From an uncultured Collinsella sp. (GTDB lineage Bacteria > Actinomycetota > Coriobacteriia > Coriobacteriales > Coriobacteriaceae), in contig UQEO01000085.1 in the NCBI GenBank assembly GCA_900540095.1, forward strand, positions 1 to 8,341: 8,341 bases of DNA. Reading direction: 5' to 3'. The translations under genes were made by a program, and so were the position numbers. The stretch's first letter is position 1. The number at the start of each line of letters is the position of its first letter. This document shows positions 1 to 6,261 of this stretch, piece after piece. A model generated the notes under the pieces. The model did no database searches. It had not been told where the DNA came from and saw only the letters and a program-made list of their open reading frames with translations.

Positions 1-3
1 ACA

Positions 4-26
4 GGAGGCCACTTAATGTGGCCTCC
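4..26. repeat. Perfect 9-bp inverted repeat at left edge, possible hairpin or terminator stem
   Basis: The arms GGAGGCCAC (4-12) and GTGGCCTCC (18-26) are exact reverse complements around a 5-base loop, TTAAT. In RNA this would be a stable GC-rich hairpin. It could end transcription of a gene to the left of the window, but no T-run follows on the plus strand (the next bases are GTCGTGAG), so a classical intrinsic terminator is not shown. It could instead be part of a leader structure. The inverted repeat is certain; its role is inference. Confidence 0.6.
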
Positions 27-151
27 GTCGTGAGCAGGACTGTAGAGCAGGAAACTTCATCAGTGCCCGCCCCACGGGAAACCGGCGGGATGGACCAGTT
101 CAGATGGGGCTTTGATGCATGGGTGGTCTGTTGGTGGGCAAATGGGTATCA
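27..151 (+). other. Leader segment with possible alternative stems; no gene seen
   Basis: No convincing coding region lies here. CCCGCC (66-71) can pair with GGCGGG (84-89), and GCCCCA (69-74) can pair with TGGGGC (105-110). The two pairings share bases 69-71 and so exclude each other. The octamer GAGCAGGA occurs at 32-39 and again at 45-52. I compared the stretch from memory with common riboswitch cores (lysine, cobalamin, glycine, c-di-GMP, ZTP, T-box) and recognised none. If the promoter at 152-180 is the main one, this segment is upstream DNA and not part of the rnj transcript. Confidence 0.3.
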
Positions 152-180
152 TTGTGTGGTTACGGCGTCGACTCTATGAT
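152..180 (+). promoter_or_regulatory. Candidate sigma-70-type promoter for rnj and the operon
   Basis: TTGTGT (152-157, three of six matches to TTGACA) and TATGAT (175-180, five of six matches to TATAAT) are separated by the optimal 17 bases. Transcription would begin near 187, giving an untranslated leader of about 85 bases before the rnj start at 272. This is the best promoter-like pair I found in the leader. A start near 187 would exclude translation from the ATG at 119. It is a motif match only; the weak -35 means it could be a chance hit. Confidence 0.45.
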
Positions 181-251
181 GCATGTTTGTACGTTCCCGG
201 CGGTCGGTTTGCCAGAAGCGCCCCGTCGGTTGTTCCAGACCCGTTTCGAAG

Positions 252-257
252 AAAGGA
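252..257 (+). promoter_or_regulatory. Ribosome binding site of rnj, long spacing
   Basis: AAAGGA, in the context GAAAGGAAAC, lies 14 bases before the ATG at 272. That is longer than the usual 5-9 bases, but no start codon lies nearer. The same GAAAGGA core precedes yajQ and rimO, which supports it as the genuine site. It decides the start at 272 over the upstream in-frame ATG at 119. Confidence 0.6.
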
Positions 258-271
258 AACAACACTCACCT

Positions 272-1942
272 ATGGCAGCTAAAAAATCATCTCCCTTGAA
301 GATCATTCCGCTCGGCGGCCTTGACGGCATCGGTAAGAACATGACGGTCTTCGAGTGCGGCGACGACATGGTGCTCGTCGACGCCGGCCTCATGTTCCCG
401 GATGACTCCCAGCCCGGTATCGACCTGGTGCTTCCTGACTACACCTATGTCCTGGAGAACGAGGAGAAGCTCCGCGGTATCGTCGTCACCCACGGCCACG
501 AGGACCACACCGGTTCGCTTCCGTATCTGCTGCAGGACCTCAACAATAAGGTGCCCATCTTCTCGAGCAAGCTGACGCTTGGCTTTATCGAGGGCAAGCT
601 TTCCGAGTTCCGCATCCGCGCACCCAAGTTCCGCGAGGTCAAGGGCGGTAGTCATGTCAACCTCGGCGGCATCTCGCTCGACTTCTTCTCGATGACGCAC
701 TCCATCCCCGGCGCTCTGGGCGTGTTCATCCGCACCAATCAGGGCACCGTTATGCACACCGGCGACTTTAAGCTCGACCAGACGCCCATCGACGGCGTCA
801 CGCCCGACTATGCCGCTATCAGCCGCTTTGCCAAGCAGGGCATCGACCTGTTGCTTTCCGATTCCACTAATGCCACGGTTCCCGGCTTTACCAAGTCCGA
901 GGCCGAGGTCGGTCCCAACCTGCTGCACGCCATCAAGAACGCCCCGGGCCGCGTGTTCGTCGCGTCGTTCTCGAGCCATATCCATCGCCTGCAGCAGATC
1001 TGCGACGCCGCCCGCAAGTGCGGCCGCAAGGTTGTCGTGACCGGACGCTCTATGCTCACCAATACCCGCGTGGCGCGCGAGCTTGGCTACCTCAACATCG
1101 ACGATGCCGATATTATCGATGCCTTTGATATCGATAACCTGCCTGACGATAAGATCGTCGTCATGTGCACCGGTTCGCAGGGCGAGCCGCTGTCGGCGCT
1201 GTCCCGCATGGCCAACGGTGAGCACAAGACGCTCTCTATTCACGAGGGCGATACCGTCATCCTCTCGGCAACTCCCGTTCCTGGCAACGAGAAGGCCGTC
1301 CAGCAGGTCGTCAACAGCCTGGCCAAGCTCGGCTGCGACGTGTGGGATAAGAACCGCGCTCTCGTCCACGTCTCCGGTCACGGTAGCCAGGAGGAGCTCA
1401 AGCTCCTGATGGCCATGGCCAAGCCCACCTACTTTATGCCGGTTCACGGTGAGGCCGTGCATCTGCGCGCCCATGCCCAGCTGGCCCGCAAGATGGGCAT
1501 CAAGGACGATCATATCTTTATCCTCGATAACGGCGACACGCTCGAGATGCGCGGCGGTATCGTCAAGCGCGGTACGCCCGTCGAGTCCGGCGTCGTCTAC
1601 GTCGACGGCCTGCGTATCGGTGATACCGACCCCATCGTCCTGCGCGATCGTCAGAAGCTCGCCAACGACGGTATGGTCACGGCCGTTGCCATCGTCTCGC
1701 TCAAGCACAAGAAGATCGAGGCCATCGAGTTCTCGGGCCGCGGCGTCTCGTTTGCCATCGACGACCAGTTCTCCGAGGATGCCTCCGCGTCCATTATGAA
1801 GACGATCGAGAAGGGCAAGTTCAGCTTTACGAGCAGCGGCTCCGATGCCATTCGCAAGGCCGTGCGCGATTCGCTCTCCAACTTTATCTGGAGCCGTACG
1901 CGCACCCGTCCGATGATCATCCCGGTCGTCATGGAGGTTTAG
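272..1942 (+). CDS. rnj: Ribonuclease J (metallo-beta-lactamase/beta-CASP RNase)
   Basis: Zinc-dependent cytoplasmic RNase with 5'-to-3' exonuclease and endonuclease activity, central to mRNA decay and rRNA maturation in bacteria lacking or supplementing RNase E. The 556-residue product matches the usual length of about 555. The metallo-beta-lactamase motif HGHEDH is at residues 74-79, H143 and D165 (in HTGDF) complete the metal site, and the beta-CASP part carries HVSGHG (H366, H370) and PVHGE (H392). Spacing closely follows Bacillus RNase J1. The C-terminal domain is present (roughly 455-556). The frame stays open upstream to an ATG at 119, which would add 51 residues (607 in all), but that extension is cysteine- and tryptophan-containing, resembles no RNase J N-terminus, and overlaps the candidate promoter. 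First gene of the apparent operon. RNase J1 and J2 cannot be told apart here; the full catalytic set suggests an active enzyme. Confidence 0.96.
   Translation: MAAKKSSPLKIIPLGGLDGIGKNMTVFECGDDMVLVDAGLMFPDDSQPGIDLVLPDYTYVLENEEKLRGIVVTHGHEDHTGSLPYLLQDLNNKVPIFSSKLTLGFIEGKLSEFRIRAPKFREVKGGSHVNLGGISLDFFSMTHSIPGALGVFIRTNQGTVMHTGDFKLDQTPIDGVTPDYAAISRFAKQGIDLLLSDSTNATVPGFTKSEAEVGPNLLHAIKNAPGRVFVASFSSHIHRLQQICDAARKCGRKVVVTGRSMLTNTRVARELGYLNIDDADIIDAFDIDNLPDDKIVVMCTGSQGEPLSALSRMANGEHKTLSIHEGDTVILSATPVPGNEKAVQQVVNSLAKLGCDVWDKNRALVHVSGHGSQEELKLLMAMAKPTYFMPVHGEAVHLRAHAQLARKMGIKDDHIFILDNGDTLEMRGGIVKRGTPVESGVVYVDGLRIGDTDPIVLRDRQKLANDGMVTAVAIVSLKHKKIEAIEFSGRGVSFAIDDQFSEDASASIMKTIEKGKFSFTSSGSDAIRKAVRDSLSNFIWSRTRTRPMIIPVVMEV
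1933..1937 (+). promoter_or_regulatory. Ribosome binding site of ftsK inside the end of rnj
   Basis: GGAGG lies within the last codons of rnj, 6 bases before the TTG at 1944. The strong site at ideal spacing justifies the rare TTG start, which is one base after the rnj stop (1940-1942). Translation of the two genes is probably coupled. Confidence 0.75.
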
Positions 1943-1943
1943 T

Positions 1944-4724
1944 TTGGCGCGCGGATCTGCACAAAACGCCAAAGGTAATAAGGCCAATAACCAACCGGCA
2001 TCTGCTAAGGGTGCCGGTTCCCATCTGCGTGCCAATAAGGGCCACGAGGCGGACTTCGATGATTTTGAGCCCTTGGTCGAGCCCTCGGCCAACCGCGATA
2101 TCGCCGGCGTGGTCATCGCCGTTTTGGCGATTGCGTCCTTCATTGCCGTGATTTCCCCGGCGACTGCGCCCGTTACGGCTGCGGTTGCCGGTTTCTACCA
2201 CCTTGGCTTTGGCCTGGGCGCCTACGTGCTGCCGATCGTCATTTTGCTGTTTGCCGCCACGCTCTTTTTAGGCGAGGACTCGCCGCTCAACATTCGCTCG
2301 GTCGCGGGCGGAGCCGTGGTCTTTATCGCCGTCGTCTCCATTCTTTCGCTGATGGTGCCGGGTACGAGCGACTCGTGCGATCTTATGTTCACGCCGCAAA
2401 ATCTGTCCGCCTCGGGTGGCTACATCGGTGCGTTTATTGCGAGTGCGCTGCAGAATGCCCTGGGTAAGCCTATCGCGATGGTGGTCCTGTTGGGTCTGGC
2501 CGTCGTTGGTTTTGTCATCATCGGCTTTTCGGTGGGTGGCGTGCTGCGCTCTGCTCGCGACCGTGCGGCCGATTTTGCCGAGCGCCGTCGTGCCGATGTT
2601 AACGCCAGCCCGTGGGGTGACGACGAAGCCCTGTCGGTGCCCGGTGTTGCCCGTCCGCACCTGAGCATTCTTCGTCAAAAGGGCTCCGATGCTGCCGTGA
2701 CCACGGTTATGGGCAACGATGTGGACCCGGTTTTGGACGATGACGACGAGGACGAGGATCCGTTTGTCGACGTATCCGATGCCGTGGAGGCCGAGCGCGC
2801 TAAGACGACGCTGCTGCCGCGTCGTCATGGTAAGAAGGGCAAGGCCACGCCCAAATTCAACACGAGCGAGCCCGACCCGTCTTGGTCCGATAGCGAGATT
2901 GAGCTCACCGAGGGCGATGACGAGGATGACGAGGCTCCGATTGAGACCGCAAAGACAACTTTGCTGCCGCGCCGCCATGCAAAGCGCGACCAGGTAACCG
3001 GTCAGCTTTCGATGGAAGACGACCCCGATAAGATCGACGAGTCCGAGCCGCCGTTTGCCGTGAATCCTGTTTCGGCAGCACCTCAGATCCCCGACTTCTT
3101 GAAGCATCCCAAGGTTGCCGATGCGTCTGCCTCGAGTGCTGTCGAATCGGCTGCGGCTAGCGATGGGGGAGCGGACGGCGGCGCCGCAGATAACGAGGGC
3201 GAAGAAGAGGACGGTCTCAAGCTTCCGCCGCTCGAAATCCTTCATGCCAACCCGCAGTCGGCTTCTGCCGCGTCTTCGGACAAGGAGCTGGAGCAGACCG
3301 CTGAGTCACTGCAGTCCACCTTGCTTGAGTTTGGCCGTAGCGCTCGCGTCGTCGGCTGGATTGCCGGCCCAACGGTCACGACCTTTAAGCTGCAGCCCGG
3401 TGAGGGCGAGCGCGTGAGTAAGATCTCGAGCCTCGAGGACGATATCGCGCTTTCGCTCGCTGCCCAGTCGGTGCGTATCTTTGCCCCGATCCCCGGCACC
3501 TCGCTCGTGGGCATCGAGATTCCCAATCGCAAGCGCCAAAACGTCAATCTGGGCGACGTGCTGCCCTATGTTAAGGGCGGTCCGCTCGAGCTCGCCATCG
3601 GCCGCGATGCCGAGGGCACGCCGGTTGTCGCTGACCTCGCCAAGATGCCCCACCTGCTGATTGCCGGTACGACCGGTTCTGGTAAGTCGGTGATGATCAA
3701 TTCCATCATCACGACCCTGCTCATGCGCGCCCTTCCCGAGGACGTTCGCCTGATCATGGTCGACCCCAAGCGCGTCGAGCTTGCGGGCTATAACGGTCTC
3801 CCGCATCTCTATGTCCCCGTGGTGACCGAGCCCAAGCAGGCCGCGAGCGCTCTGCAATGGGCCGTGTCCGAGATGGAGCGTCGCCTGAAGGTCTTCGAGC
3901 GCCTTAACGTGCGTAAGATCTCGACCTACAACGAAAAGCAGGCCGCCGGCGAGTTTGAGCATTACGACAACCCGCCGCAAAAGATGCCCTATCTGGTCAT
4001 TATCATCGACGAGCTTTCGGACCTGATGATGGTCGCCGGCAAGGATGTCGAGGCCTCGATTGTGCGTATTGCGCAGCTGGGCCGTGCCGCCGGTATCCAC
4101 CTTATCGTGGCCACGCAGCGCCCCAGCTCCAACGTGGTGACGGGCCTCATCAAGGCCAACATCACCAACCGCATCGCCTTTAACGTTGCTACGGGCATCG
4201 ACTCGCGTGTCATCATCGATCAGATGGGTGCTGAAAAGCTGACCGGTTTGGGCGACATGCTGTTCTCCAAGGTCGACTGGGGTAAGCCTCGCCGTATTCA
4301 GGGCTGCTTTGTCTCGGACGACGAAATCAACGAGATTGTCGAGTTCGTCAAGTCGCAGAGCGAGCCAGACTACCACGAGGAGATCCTGTCTGCCGTGGCG
4401 CCCGCTTCCATGTCCATGGCGGGTGGCGGCGGCATTGTCCGCACCGGAGTCGCCGAGCCGCAAGACGATGATCCGCTCATTTGGGAAGCCGCTCATATTG
4501 TGGTGGAATCGCAGCTGGGCTCCACATCTGGCCTGCAACGTCGTCTGAAGGTTGGCTATGCGCGTGCCGGGCGTATTATGGACATGCTGGAAGAAAAGGG
4601 TGTCGTCGGCCCGCCCGACGGTTCCAAGCCGCGCGAGGTCCTGTTGGACGAGGAGGGGCTTGCCGCGCTGGAATCTGTCGACGCCGAGATGGCACGTGAA
4701 GATCGTGAGTTTGGAGGATTCTGA
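1944..4724 (+). CDS. ftsK: DNA translocase FtsK/SpoIIIE
   Basis: Septum-anchored ATP-driven motor that pumps chromosomal DNA during division. The 926-residue protein has an FtsK-type membrane region with about four or five hydrophobic segments (near 53-71, 91-110, 118-138, 157-172, 176-200), then a long low-complexity acidic linker (about 205-450), an alpha domain (about 455-540), and a RecA-like motor with Walker A GTTGSGKS at 575-582 and Walker B ending in D689-E690. The gamma winged-helix domain (about 841-901, with GYARAGRIMDMLEEKG) should read oriented octamers and, in other species, contacts XerD. The linker holds two copies of AKTTLLPRRH (286-295 and 336-345). The start is TTG with a strong GGAGG site inside rnj. 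The stop overlaps the next ATG by one base. FtsK (vegetative division) is the natural name in a non-sporulating lineage; SpoIIIE is the spore-former orthologue. Confidence 0.96.
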   Translation: MARGSAQNAKGNKANNQPASAKGAGSHLRANKGHEADFDDFEPLVEPSANRDIAGVVIAVLAIASFIAVISPATAPVTAAVAGFYHLGFGLGAYVLPIVILLFAATLFLGEDSPLNIRSVAGGAVVFIAVVSILSLMVPGTSDSCDLMFTPQNLSASGGYIGAFIASALQNALGKPIAMVVLLGLAVVGFVIIGFSVGGVLRSARDRAADFAERRRADVNASPWGDDEALSVPGVARPHLSILRQKGSDAAVTTVMGNDVDPVLDDDDEDEDPFVDVSDAVEAERAKTTLLPRRHGKKGKATPKFNTSEPDPSWSDSEIELTEGDDEDDEAPIETAKTTLLPRRHAKRDQVTGQLSMEDDPDKIDESEPPFAVNPVSAAPQIPDFLKHPKVADASASSAVESAAASDGGADGGAADNEGEEEDGLKLPPLEILHANPQSASAASSDKELEQTAESLQSTLLEFGRSARVVGWIAGPTVTTFKLQPGEGERVSKISSLEDDIALSLAAQSVRIFAPIPGTSLVGIEIPNRKRQNVNLGDVLPYVKGGPLELAIGRDAEGTPVVADLAKMPHLLIAGTTGSGKSVMINSIITTLLMRALPEDVRLIMVDPKRVELAGYNGLPHLYVPVVTEPKQAASALQWAVSEMERRLKVFERLNVRKISTYNEKQAAGEFEHYDNPPQKMPYLVIIIDELSDLMMVAGKDVEASIVRIAQLGRAAGIHLIVATQRPSSNVVTGLIKANITNRIAFNVATGIDSRVIIDQMGAEKLTGLGDMLFSKVDWGKPRRIQGCFVSDDEINEIVEFVKSQSEPDYHEEILSAVAPASMSMAGGGGIVRTGVAEPQDDDPLIWEAAHIVVESQLGSTSGLQRRLKVGYARAGRIMDMLEEKGVVGPPDGSKPREVLLDEEGLAALESVDAEMAREDREFGGF
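2799..2834 (+). repeat. FtsK linker motif, copy 1
   Basis: Encodes AKTTLLPRRHGK (residues 286-297), directly after an acidic run with DDDDEDED at 265-272. The ten residues AKTTLLPRRH recur exactly at 336-345. Six of the ten codons differ synonymously between copies, so the protein sequence rather than the DNA appears to be kept. Confidence 0.85.
2949..2984 (+). repeat. FtsK linker motif, copy 2
   Basis: Encodes AKTTLLPRRHAK (residues 336-347), 150 bases (50 residues) after copy 1, again following an acidic run (EGDDEDDE, 323-330). The shared layout is acidic stretch, then TTLLPRRH, then a lysine-containing basic end. Its function is unknown; it looks like a short linear motif in a disordered linker. 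Confidence 0.85.
4713..4717 (+). promoter_or_regulatory. Ribosome binding site of the rodZ-like gene
   Basis: GGAGG lies 6 bases before the ATG at 4724, inside the last ftsK codons. With the 1-base stop/start overlap (TGATG), it indicates translational coupling to ftsK. Confidence 0.75.
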
Positions 4725-6235
4725 TGGCTGCACGCTTTGGTGACATGCTGCTCGAGCAGCGTCGCCGAATGGGCCTTTCCATTCAGCAGGTCGCCAACAC
4801 CATCAAAATCAGGCCGCAGATCATCGAGTTTTTCGAGACCGGTAACTTTGCTTCGATGCCGCCGCGCGGCTATGCACAGGGCATGATTTCGAGCTATGCT
4901 CGCTTTTTGGGCCTCAATCCGCGCGAGGTCGTCAATGCTTACTTTGACGACCTGATGGCATACGAACGCGAAACGTCGCAGCAGGGCGGTCGTTTTCAGG
5001 ACGCCGCCGGCTACGTCAATTCGCGTTCCTCGGTCGATAACGGGCGCTTCCTGATGGTTCAGGGCGGTCGTTCGACCCGCTATGGACAGCGTCCTCAGCA
5101 GGCCGGTTATATTACTGAGACGGGTTCGGGAGAGGAGATTCGCTCACAGCGTGACCGGTTCCGCAGTACGCCGATGCCCGAGGACCGTGCACTTCCCGCT
5201 GCCCGCGGCGTGGCGCGTGACCCTCGTGTCGGCTACGGCGACGGCGGCTATTCCGATCGCGGTCACCGTGGTGTCTCCACCGGACGCTCTCGCGGTGGCT
5301 ATGCGGATGCCGATACCACGCAGGTGACGCCGCGTCTTCGCTCTCAATCACAGCCGTATGGTCAGCGCTCTTCGGCTCCGCGTTCGGGCCAGCGTGGCTA
5401 TCAAGGCCGCGGTGAGCTTGCGCCCCGCTCGGGTCAGCGCAGCCTTCAGGGCCAGGGTGGCTATCGCGGCCGTCCCGATAGCAATCGCGGTCGTATGCCT
5501 CAGGGAGGCGGCCGCAACAGTTCCGGTCGTGGACGCGGCGGATCCCGTACTCCTCAAAACAACGGGCTCGATCCGCGTATCGTCTACGCCGGCATCGGTG
5601 CCGTGGCGTTGCTGCTGATCGTGCTCATCGTGGTGTTTCTGCGCGGCTGCGCATCTTCGGCGCCCGAGACCACGCCCGAGACGCCCACTGCCACCAAGAC
5701 GACGACTAAGAAGTCTTCTAAGAAGACCGAAACGGTCGACGAGGACGAAGACACCGATGAGGCGACGGATGAGTCGACTGATTCGGACGCTACCAAGACG
5801 ACGGCCAAGAAGGAAGAGAACGAGGTCACGAAGGTCAAGGTCTCCGTTGCCAAGGGAAAGACCGCGTGGATTGAGGTCAAGGTCGACGGCAAGTCGGTCT
5901 ATGGCGCTCAGGCGACTGGCCCCTTTGAGCAGGAGTACACGCCCGAGTCCTCAATCGAGATCACCACGTCCAAGCCTTCCGATGTCACCGTTACCAAGAA
6001 CGGTGAAAAGGTTCGTTACGATACCAAGACCTCGGGCGTGGCGCGTGTGACGATCACCGTTCCCAAGAAGGAGACGACTGATTCCGAGAATGGTGAAAGT
6101 TCTGATGGTACCGACACCACCGATGGTACCGATACCGCCGACGGTACCGATGCCCAGTCCACGGATGGCGCAGATACCGCAACTGACGGTCAGACGCCCA
6201 GCGATTCTACCGACTATTCGTACGATAGCTACTAA
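4724..6235 (+). CDS. rodZ: RodZ-like cell-shape protein with arginine-rich linker
   Basis: Probable membrane-bound morphogenesis protein; in other bacteria RodZ ties MreB filaments to the wall-synthesis machinery. The 503-residue product has an N-terminal RodZ-type helix-turn-helix (about 5-72), a long disordered cytoplasmic linker (about 85-285), one membrane helix (286-306), a Lys/Thr/Asp/Glu-rich stalk (about 310-370), and a beta-rich outer domain (about 370-447) like the RodZ C-terminal DUF4115 domain (AWIEVKVDGK, then VTVTKNGEKV). A Thr/Asp/Gly/Ser tail with three DGTD repeats ends the protein. No N-terminal signal peptide is seen, so the HTH should be cytoplasmic. The linker is odd: residues 90-285 hold 35 arginines and no lysine, many in RG/RGG context, with a tandem APRSGQR repeat. 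The position after G53, usually aromatic in RodZ, is M54. Placement after ftsK and before pgsA resembles Bacillus ymfM. The family is fairly certain; MreB binding here is inferred. Confidence 0.85.
   Translation: MAARFGDMLLEQRRRMGLSIQQVANTIKIRPQIIEFFETGNFASMPPRGYAQGMISSYARFLGLNPREVVNAYFDDLMAYERETSQQGGRFQDAAGYVNSRSSVDNGRFLMVQGGRSTRYGQRPQQAGYITETGSGEEIRSQRDRFRSTPMPEDRALPAARGVARDPRVGYGDGGYSDRGHRGVSTGRSRGGYADADTTQVTPRLRSQSQPYGQRSSAPRSGQRGYQGRGELAPRSGQRSLQGQGGYRGRPDSNRGRMPQGGGRNSSGRGRGGSRTPQNNGLDPRIVYAGIGAVALLLIVLIVVFLRGCASSAPETTPETPTATKTTTKKSSKKTETVDEDEDTDEATDESTDSDATKTTAKKEENEVTKVKVSVAKGKTAWIEVKVDGKSVYGAQATGPFEQEYTPESSIEITTSKPSDVTVTKNGEKVRYDTKTSGVARVTITVPKKETTDSENGESSDGTDTTDGTDTADGTDAQSTDGADTATDGQTPSDSTDYSYDSY
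5375..5458 (+). repeat. Tandem repeat in the arginine/glycine-rich linker
   Basis: Residues 218-230 (APRSGQRGYQGRG, bases 5375-5413) are followed after two residues by 233-245 (APRSGQRSLQGQG, bases 5420-5458), a 45-base period. Ten of thirteen residues match while several codons differ synonymously. A third partial echo, GYRGR, follows at 246-250. The unit is the core of the RG-rich region. Confidence 0.8.
6104..6157 (+). repeat. Three 18-bp repeats encoding DGTDxx in the RodZ-like tail
   Basis: Three tandem units encode DGTDTT, DGTDTA and DGTDAQ (residues 461-478). Each contains the palindrome GGTACC (6107-6112, 6125-6130, 6143-6148). Degenerate continuations (TDGADTATDG) follow. Such short in-frame repeats can change copy number by slippage, so tail length may vary among strains. 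Confidence 0.85.
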
Positions 6236-6247
6236 GCCGCTCGTACG
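6219..6247 (+). promoter_or_regulatory. Hairpin between the rodZ-like gene and yajQ, next to the yajQ ribosome binding site
   Basis: CGTACGA (6219-6225) pairs perfectly with TCGTACG (6241-6247), a 7-bp stem with a 15-base loop that contains the rodZ stop codon. The stem ends 3 bases before the AAGGA of yajQ. Each arm holds the self-complementary CGTACG, so the two sites, 23 bp apart, could also be a paired protein-binding site in DNA. There is no T-run, so it is not a standard terminator. Its role is not shown. Confidence 0.35.
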
Positions 6248-6248
6248 C

Positions 6249-6255
6249 GAAAGGA
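6249..6255 (+). promoter_or_regulatory. Ribosome binding site of yajQ
   Basis: GAAAGGA lies 6 bases before the ATG at 6262. The same core precedes rnj and rimO. Confidence 0.75.
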
Positions 6256-6261
6256 AACATC

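Noticed and set aside
57..63. CTGATGA on the minus strand, reminiscent of a hammerhead ribozyme core
   Set aside because: No GAAA segment and no flanking stems in the required order follow it on that strand; a chance heptamer.
27..89. Possible ZTP-type riboswitch suggested by GTCGTGA and a later CACGGG
   Set aside because: The conserved segments after GTCGTGA and the pseudoknot partner are not present in the right order, and the downstream gene is not a purine or folate gene.
3..179. Plus-strand frame open from the left edge to a stop at 177-179, possibly the end of an upstream gene
   Set aside because: The translation is tryptophan-rich and unlike any family I know, runs through the inverted repeat and overlaps the candidate promoter.
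1808..1815. GAGAAGGG, the octamer read by Bacillus SpoIIIE, just upstream of ftsK
   Set aside because: One copy inside a coding sequence encoding IEKGK is expected by chance; orientation bias can only be tested genome-wide.
287..2143. 618-codon open frame on the minus strand opposite rnj
   Set aside because: It mirrors a confident gene; high G/C at third positions removes stops from the antisense frame. The product is low-complexity, Asp/Gly/Leu/Ala-rich, with no recognisable domain.
3306..4733. 475-codon open frame on the minus strand opposite ftsK
   Set aside because: It lies over the conserved FtsK motor and is rich in H, D, G, L and R as expected for the reverse of this codon usage.
5636..5652. 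Lipobox-like FLRGC at the end of the RodZ-like membrane span
   Set aside because: The span is internal, preceded by 285 cytoplasmic residues, and arginine at that position does not fit a lipoprotein signal.
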